64,000 nt of DNA from Sedimentibacter acidaminivorans (GTDB taxonomy: Bacteria > Bacillota > Clostridia > Tissierellales > Sedimentibacteraceae): positions 496,001 to 560,000 of the forward strand of contig NZ_JAGGKS010000001.1 of the NCBI RefSeq assembly GCF_017873955.1. The letters run 5' to 3'. A model generated the notes under the pieces. It saw only the letters and a program-made list of their open reading frames with translations, did no database searches and was not told the DNA's origin. Position numbers and translations under genes: made by a program. Shown in pieces: positions 59,346 to 64,000 of the stretch. How positions within the stretch are numbered: the stretch's first letter is position 1; every line of letters begins with the position of its first letter.

Positions 59346-60290
59346 TTACCTTGATGATTTTTGTTTTCTATCTAATAAAACGGCAATCAGTATTACTATA
59401 CCTTTTGCAACGTCTTGATAGTAAGATGATACTTTCATTAGGTTAAGAGCGTTGTTAAGAACCCCTATTATAAGCGCTCCTATTGCTGTTCCACCGATTG
59501 TTCCAATGCCTCCAACCATGCTTGTTCCTCCAAGAACAACCGCGGCAATTGCATCAAGTTCATATCCTGCACCGGAAGTTGGCTGAGCAGAGCCTAGTCT
59601 TGCTGTAAGAAGAATTCCTGCAAGAGCTGCCATCATACCTGATACTGCATATACAAAACGCTTAACGCGGGCAGTTTTAATGCCAGAATACATTGTTGCT
59701 TCTTCATTAGATCCTGTTGCGTAAATATATCGTCCTATGCGCGTATGGTTTAAAATGTAATAAGCTACAATGAAAACCAATACCATGATGTAAACAGGGA
59801 TAGGTATTGGACCTATAAATCCTGTACCAATTTCTGAAAAATACTCAGAAGCTGGAGTTTTTCCTGTGCTGATAGGCCGCCCTTGGGTGAATACAAGTAT
59901 TGCTCCTCTTAACAATGTAACGGTTCCCAATGTTGCAATGAAAGGCTGAAGTCCTCCTGTTGTTATCAAGGATCCATTTAAATAACCTATAAATGTTCCA
60001 AGCAACAAAGCTATCAGAACTGCCAGGACAACATTCATTCCTGAGGAAACCATTGTAGCTGCTACAGCTCCGCAAAGTCCGAGAACAGAACCAACAGATA
60101 AATCAATGCCTCCTATTAGTATTGCAAATGTCATTCCTGTTGCAATTACAGCATTAATGGATGTCTGCCGCAGCACTGTCACTATATTGCTCCATGTCAG
60201 GAATCTTGGGTTTAGAAGAGCTATTACTACAGAGGCTACAATAAGCACAATGAGCGGTTTGTTTTTTAATATCCTTTTTAGATAGTTCAT
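59346..60290 (-). CDS. rbsC: Ribose ABC transporter permease
   Basis: The 314-residue protein has eight to ten hydrophobic segments and RbsC-type motifs: NIVTVLRQTSINAVIATGMTFAILIGGIDLSVGSVLGL, GLQPFIATLGTVTLLRGA and ELDAIAAVVLGGTSMVGGIGTIGGT. It forms the membrane channel as a dimer. Its stop is adjacent to the rbsA gene region and the genes are tightly packed. Confidence 0.95.
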   Translation of the reverse strand: MNYLKRILKNKPLIVLIVASVVIALLNPRFLTWSNIVTVLRQTSINAVIATGMTFAILIGGIDLSVGSVLGLCGAVAATMVSSGMNVVLAVLIALLLGTFIGYLNGSLITTGGLQPFIATLGTVTLLRGAILVFTQGRPISTGKTPASEYFSEIGTGFIGPIPIPVYIMVLVFIVAYYILNHTRIGRYIYATGSNEEATMYSGIKTARVKRFVYAVSGMMAALAGILLTARLGSAQPTSGAGYELDAIAAVVLGGTSMVGGIGTIGGTAIGALIIGVLNNALNLMKVSSYYQDVAKGIVILIAVLLDRKQKSSR

Positions 60291-61784
60291 CTATATCACA
60301 TCCTTTCCTACTGCAAGAGTCATTATGATTTCCTGTGTAGCTTCTTCACTGTTAAGAAACCCTGAAACACGGCCTTCGTGCATTACCATTATTCTATCTG
60401 AAATTCCAAGAACTTCAGGAATGTCTGATGATACCATAATGATGCTCATGCCCTCAGATTTAAACTTGTTTATAAGGTCATAAATTTCTTTTTTAGCACC
60501 AACGTCAACACCTCTTGTGGGCTCATCCAATATTAGTATTTTAGGATTTGTCATAAGACTCTTTGCTATAGATACTTTCTGCTGGTTGCCGCCGCTTAAA
60601 AACCTAAGCATTTGCTTTGTTCCCGAAGTTTTAATTGACATTTTTTCAATATATTCATTTGATGATATTTCTTCTTTTCCCTTGTTCATAAATCCGAGGG
60701 TTCCTTTGAAAAGTTCTAAGGAAGAAAGTGTTATGTTTTCACGGACATTCATCTCGGTTATAATTCCATTGGCCTTTCTATCTTCTGTAACATAGGCAAT
60801 CCCGTGGCGAAGTGAATCCTGTGGAGAATTTATTTTTATTTTTTCTCCATTTAAGTAAACAGAACCTTTTGCAGGATAAATACCGTAAATGCTTCTCATA
60901 AGCTCTGTTCTTTCAGATCCCATAAGACCGGCAACTCCAAGAGTTTCACCTTTCTTAAGTGAAAATGAAACATCTTTGACAAACTCATTGGATAAATTAT
61001 CAACTTTAAGAATTTCTTCGCCTTGTTCAGTTTCTATTCTTGGGTATTGTTCACTTAATTTTCTTCCTACCATCATTTCTATGATTTTATCTTCATCAAG
61101 ATTTTCGATTGATTCTTCACCGATAAGCTCACCGTCTCTTAAAACGGTTACATCATCACATATTTCAAAAATTTCATGAAGCCTGTGTGAAATGTATACT
61201 ATGCTTTTGCCACTTTTTTTCAAATCGCTTATTACATCGAAAAGTTTATCGGTTTCAGCAGGAGTGAGGGCTCCTGTAGGTTCATCCATAATAATTACCT
61301 TTGCATCGATAGAAAGTGCCTTTGCTATTTCTACAAGCTGCTGCTTTCCAACACTTATATTTTTAACAAGTTCTCTTGGATTTTCCTTAAGTCCAAGCTT
61401 ATCGAGCCAGTATCCAGCATCCTTGTGGAGTTTGTTCCACATTATTCTTTTTCCCTTTGAAACAGGCTCTCTTCCTAAGAAAATATTTTCTCCGATTGAT
61501 AGGTCTTTTACAAGATTGAGTTCCTGATGTATTATTGCTATTCCCTTTGATTGGGAAGCACTGGTATCAGAAAAGTTAACCGATTCATTATCCAGGAAAA
61601 TTTCACCCTGGGTTTTTAAATATACGCCCGTGAGTATTTTCATCAGAGTTGATTTACCTGCTCCGTTTTCACCAACAAGTGCCATTACTCTGCCTTTGTA
61701 TATGTTGAAGCTTAAGTCTTTTAAAACTTTTACTCCTGAAAAATCCTTGCTAATATGCTGCATGGATACTACAATTTCTTTCAC
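60291..61784 (-). CDS. rbsA: Ribose ABC transporter ATP-binding protein (two ATPase domains)
   Basis: The 497-residue protein has two fused ABC domains. The first has Walker A GENGAGKST and LSIGENIFLGREP. The second has a degenerate P-loop (AGLMGSERTEL), signature LSGGNQQKVSIAK and Walker B ILILDEPTRGVDVGAK, as in known sugar-uptake ATPases. It powers import through RbsC. The start is a GTG. Confidence 0.95.
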   Translation of the reverse strand: MKEIVVSMQHISKDFSGVKVLKDLSFNIYKGRVMALVGENGAGKSTLMKILTGVYLKTQGEIFLDNESVNFSDTSASQSKGIAIIHQELNLVKDLSIGENIFLGREPVSKGKRIMWNKLHKDAGYWLDKLGLKENPRELVKNISVGKQQLVEIAKALSIDAKVIIMDEPTGALTPAETDKLFDVISDLKKSGKSIVYISHRLHEIFEICDDVTVLRDGELIGEESIENLDEDKIIEMMVGRKLSEQYPRIETEQGEEILKVDNLSNEFVKDVSFSLKKGETLGVAGLMGSERTELMRSIYGIYPAKGSVYLNGEKIKINSPQDSLRHGIAYVTEDRKANGIITEMNVRENITLSSLELFKGTLGFMNKGKEEISSNEYIEKMSIKTSGTKQMLRFLSGGNQQKVSIAKSLMTNPKILILDEPTRGVDVGAKKEIYDLINKFKSEGMSIIMVSSDIPEVLGISDRIMVMHEGRVSGFLNSEEATQEIIMTLAVGKDVI

Positions 61785-61807
61785 TAGATCACCGCCTGGT
61801 TAATATT

Positions 61808-62227
61808 CTAAAAGGTCACGCCAGAAACAAGAATGATGTTAGCAAAGGCTTTATATTCTCCTGTGCGTATTATAGCTTTCGAACTTCTTGTTTTTTCTTT
61901 AAACTCTTCGTGAGGCACGTACTCCACATCAATTTTCTTATTTTCTTCTATTTCAGTCAAATTTATGATTTCAATTATATTATTAAGAATATCAGGACTT
62001 TTATCCCTTATTTCTTCAGCAAGTATTATTTTTTCAACTGATAGTTCTTTAAGCACTGCCTCTAAGACAGGCATTAATTCAGGCAATCCTTTAATAACAG
62101 CCAGGTCTATTCTCTGAACTCCTTCAGGAACAGGAAGGCCGCAATCACCTATGGTAAGGGTGTTTGTATGTCCCATTTTGCTAATTATATATGAAATTTC
62201 TGAATTTAATAATGTTCCTTTTTTCAT
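61808..62227 (-). CDS. rbsD: D-ribose pyranase
   Basis: The 139-residue protein starts MKKGTLLNSEISYIISKMGHTNTL and has IGDCGLPVPEGVQRIDLAVIKGLP and the late VRTGEYKAFANIILVSGV-like end (IIRTGEYKAFANIILVSGVTF). RbsD interconverts pyranose and furanose forms of ribose. The start overlaps the rbsR stop by 4 bases. Presence of rbsD supports ribose as the substrate of the operon. Confidence 0.95.
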   Translation of the reverse strand: MKKGTLLNSEISYIISKMGHTNTLTIGDCGLPVPEGVQRIDLAVIKGLPELMPVLEAVLKELSVEKIILAEEIRDKSPDILNNIIEIINLTEIEENKKIDVEYVPHEEFKEKTRSSKAIIRTGEYKAFANIILVSGVTF

Positions 62228-63264
62228 GGTTTCACCTTCTTATTTGTTTTTACTGAATTTCTTACAATGATTTCAGTATCAAGAGTGATTGTTTTCATTT
62301 CAGATGGAGCGTTATAGCTTCCAGGAGCCTTTTTAAGCCTTTCTTCCAAAAGTTCCATTGCCTTGTAACCCATCTGATAATTGGGTTGTCTTACTGTAGT
62401 TAGAGATGGCTCAACCAAACTTGCTATATAAATGTCATCATATCCCATCACTCCAATGTCTTCCGGAATGCGATACCCTTTTTTCTTAAGTTCCTTCATG
62501 GCTCCAATTGCAATAAGGTCATTACCGCAGAATATTGCATCAAAATCTTCCTGTTCCTCAAGAAGTTCTTTGACTCCTTTTTGTCCCCATTCAATCTTGT
62601 ATTCGCCGAACTTTACGAGCTTCTCATCGAATTGAATTTCATTATCCCAAAGTGCTTTTTTATAGCCTTCAAGCCTTTCATAGGCGGTCCTTGTCTTTAA
62701 TGGTCCTGAAAGATACGATATTTTTTTGTATCCCTGCTCAACAAGGTATGAAACCGCCATATGAGCTCCCTTTGAGTTATTAACAAGTACCTTACCGCAT
62801 ATACTTTCAGAATCAAAATCCCTATCTATTAAAATAATAGGAACCTTACATCTTTCCAATATTTCAGGCATTTTTTCACTGCTTGATGAATGTGCTATAA
62901 TTATTCCGTCAGCCATTTTTTTTGTTAACGACTCAATATATTTCTCCTGGACTTCCAGCTTGTCATCTGTGTTGCAGAAAATTATGCTGTAGCCTTTTTC
63001 ATTGGCCTTGTCTTCAGCTCCTCTTGCAATACCCGGAAAAAAAGGGTTTGTTATGTCAGGAAGCACCAGACCAATTATATGAGTTCTTTGGGTAACAAGA
63101 CTTCCTGCCATGGCGTTTGGAATATAATTGTACTTTTTAACAACTTCAAGTACACGATTCCTTGTAACTTCTGTAATATTTTGATCTTTTTTATTTATGA
63201 CCATGGAAACGGTTGCAATTGATACATTGGCTTCCTTTGCTATTTCTTTTATAGTTATCTTCAT
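62224..63264 (-). CDS. rbsR: LacI-family repressor of the rbs operon
   Basis: The 346-residue protein has the LacI helix-turn-helix (TIKEIAKEANVSIATVSMVINKK), the hinge helix and a sugar-binding core (IIGLVLPDITNPFFPGIARGAED, VPIILIDRDFD, DIGVMGYDDIYIASLVEPSLTTVRQPNYQMG). It is the first gene of the operon and its promoter carries a palindromic operator, so it represses itself and the transporter until ribose binds. Confidence 0.93.
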   Translation of the reverse strand: MKITIKEIAKEANVSIATVSMVINKKDQNITEVTRNRVLEVVKKYNYIPNAMAGSLVTQRTHIIGLVLPDITNPFFPGIARGAEDKANEKGYSIIFCNTDDKLEVQEKYIESLTKKMADGIIIAHSSSSEKMPEILERCKVPIILIDRDFDSESICGKVLVNNSKGAHMAVSYLVEQGYKKISYLSGPLKTRTAYERLEGYKKALWDNEIQFDEKLVKFGEYKIEWGQKGVKELLEEQEDFDAIFCGNDLIAIGAMKELKKKGYRIPEDIGVMGYDDIYIASLVEPSLTTVRQPNYQMGYKAMELLEERLKKAPGSYNAPSEMKTITLDTEIIVRNSVKTNKKVKP

Positions 63265-63279
63265 AATTTTCCTTTTTAT

Positions 63280-63324
63280 TTAAACGTTTAAGTAGATTAT
63301 AAAACGAAACTTATCTAAAGTCAA
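63280..63324 (-). promoter_or_regulatory. Promoter and LacI-type operator of the rbs operon
   Basis: Minus-strand TTGACT (63319-63324), 17 bp, TATAAT (63296-63301). The palindrome TTAAACGTTTAA (63280-63291) lies over the expected start site, as LacI-family operators with a central CG do. It is also close to a catabolite-control element, which cannot be separated by eye. Confidence 0.78.
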
Positions 63325-63440
63325 CCCTATTTAGAAACATTTTCCTTATAATTTTTAACTAACACCTTGTTGAATTTAAATTTCAAAATTGCTTATCTCG
63401 TCTCACCCGAGTTATTTAAAACGCAGGACCTTATTAATTA

Positions 63441-64000
63441 CTACTTACACCATTCTGGAAGTTCGCCTTTTATTGCCCACCATGACTTTAAATTGTGACC
63501 TTTAAAACCTAACTTGTTGTAAATACTTATAGCTTCTGGATTGCTAGAGTACAAATAAAACACAGAATCTTTGTAATGTGACAGCAATGAATTCATGACA
63601 GACAACCCATAACCCATCCTTCGCATAGAAGGAGTTGTATAAACATTAGATATGTAAACTACATCATTATATTTTTCACCCAGTGCCATTGATGCAGGGT
63701 TATTAAATTCATCATATGCAAAAAACATAATACCGCCGCTAGCAATTTGCTTATTAAGCTGAATTACACCATAAGTATCACCTTCGTCCTGTTCGACAGC
63801 AAGGTCATATTCTTTACCTTTTAAAATTTTATTTTCCTTTTTTATATCACAATTTTTTACATTGTTGATTTCTGCACAATATATCTTTCCCTTCATGTCA
63901 AGAATCATGCGTTCTAATTCAAATTCCCTAATCTTATAATCATTGTCTTTAAAATAATTCCTCAACACATCTAGTTCTAATGAATCAATACGGTTAAATA
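63441..64000 (-). CDS. GNAT-family acetyltransferase (5' end beyond window)
   Basis: The frame stays open to the right edge of the window, with no ribosome binding site before the first in-window start, so the gene is cut. The C-terminal part is a GNAT domain: VVYISNVYTTPSMRRMGYGLSVMNSLL (the acetyl-CoA binding motif with RRMGYG), then FYLYSSNPEAISIYNKLGFKGH. The N-terminal part is not a known domain by eye. The acceptor is unknown. Confidence 0.82.
   Translation of the reverse strand, partial: FNRIDSLELDVLRNYFKDNDYKIREFELERMILDMKGKIYCAEINNVKNCDIKKENKILKGKEYDLAVEQDEGDTYGVIQLNKQIASGGIMFFAYDEFNNPASMALGEKYNDVVYISNVYTTPSMRRMGYGLSVMNSLLSHYKDSVFYLYSSNPEAISIYNKLGFKGHNLKSWWAIKGELPEWCK

Overview
The window looks like chromosome of a low-GC, Gram-positive, probably spore-forming anaerobe of the Clostridia/Tissierellia type. 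The evidence is A+T-rich DNA with strong AGGAGG-type ribosome binding sites, a ctsR-mcsA-mcsB-clpC operon, a T-box ahead of aspS-gatCAB, a LysM-GH18 spore-cortex type enzyme, an ANTAR-linked glutamate synthase/glutamine synthetase operon and tandem NhaC antiporters. No rRNA, tRNA, IS element or CRISPR array was seen. The species cannot be named from the sequence alone.

Bases 1 to about 29,330 are the right-hand part of a temperate contractile-tailed prophage; its left end, with the rest of the tail and any lysis genes, lies outside. Read leftwards, the early genes run from a lambda-like switch (26,767-26,846) through small unknown proteins, a recombination block (Rad50-like ATPase, RecT/Bet, MBL hydrolase), YopX, a Dam methylase, an ERCC4 nuclease and a primase-helicase, to an iteron-rich probable origin (13,020-13,345) and an ArpU/RinA-type regulator. 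After a terminator come the late genes: lambda-type head (TerS, GpA TerL, gpW, portal, ClpP-like protease with nested scaffold, gpD, gpE, FII-like connector), then tail genes (gpZ-like, sheath, tube, a -1 frameshift chaperone pair and the start of the tape measure). On the plus strand are the repressor, a second XRE regulator and the integrase, whose 3' side should carry the attachment site.

The most interesting part of the prophage is the immunity region. The 124-residue repressor has no room for a LexA-type autocleavage domain. Next to it, a consensus leftward promoter followed by a GAAC-N4-GTTC SOS-box match drives an unlisted 47-codon gene that runs antisense into the repressor. This is a candidate SOS-triggered antirepressor or antisense induction module. 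A small Cys-containing plus-strand gene with its own near-perfect promoter also sits inside the leftward early operon, like a moron.

Bases 29,333-64,000 are host genes: a TPR-GAF-GGDEF diguanylate cyclase, a minimal DEAD-box helicase, two NhaC paralogues, a long divergent glutamine synthetase, a HAD phosphatase, two poorly known proteins and a LysM-GH18 enzyme. Then comes a nitrogen-assimilation operon (three split glutamate-synthase subunits, type I glutamine synthetase, ANTAR protein) behind a promoter whose leader can fold either as an A1/G4 hexaloop hairpin or as an intrinsic terminator. Convergent to it is aspS-gatC-gatA-gatB under a T-box whose specifier loop contains GAAC, overlapping Glu and Asn codons. 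Finally come ctsR-mcsA-mcsB-clpC with a CtsR operator, a ribose ABC operon rbsR-D-A-C-B without rbsK, and a partial GNAT acetyltransferase.
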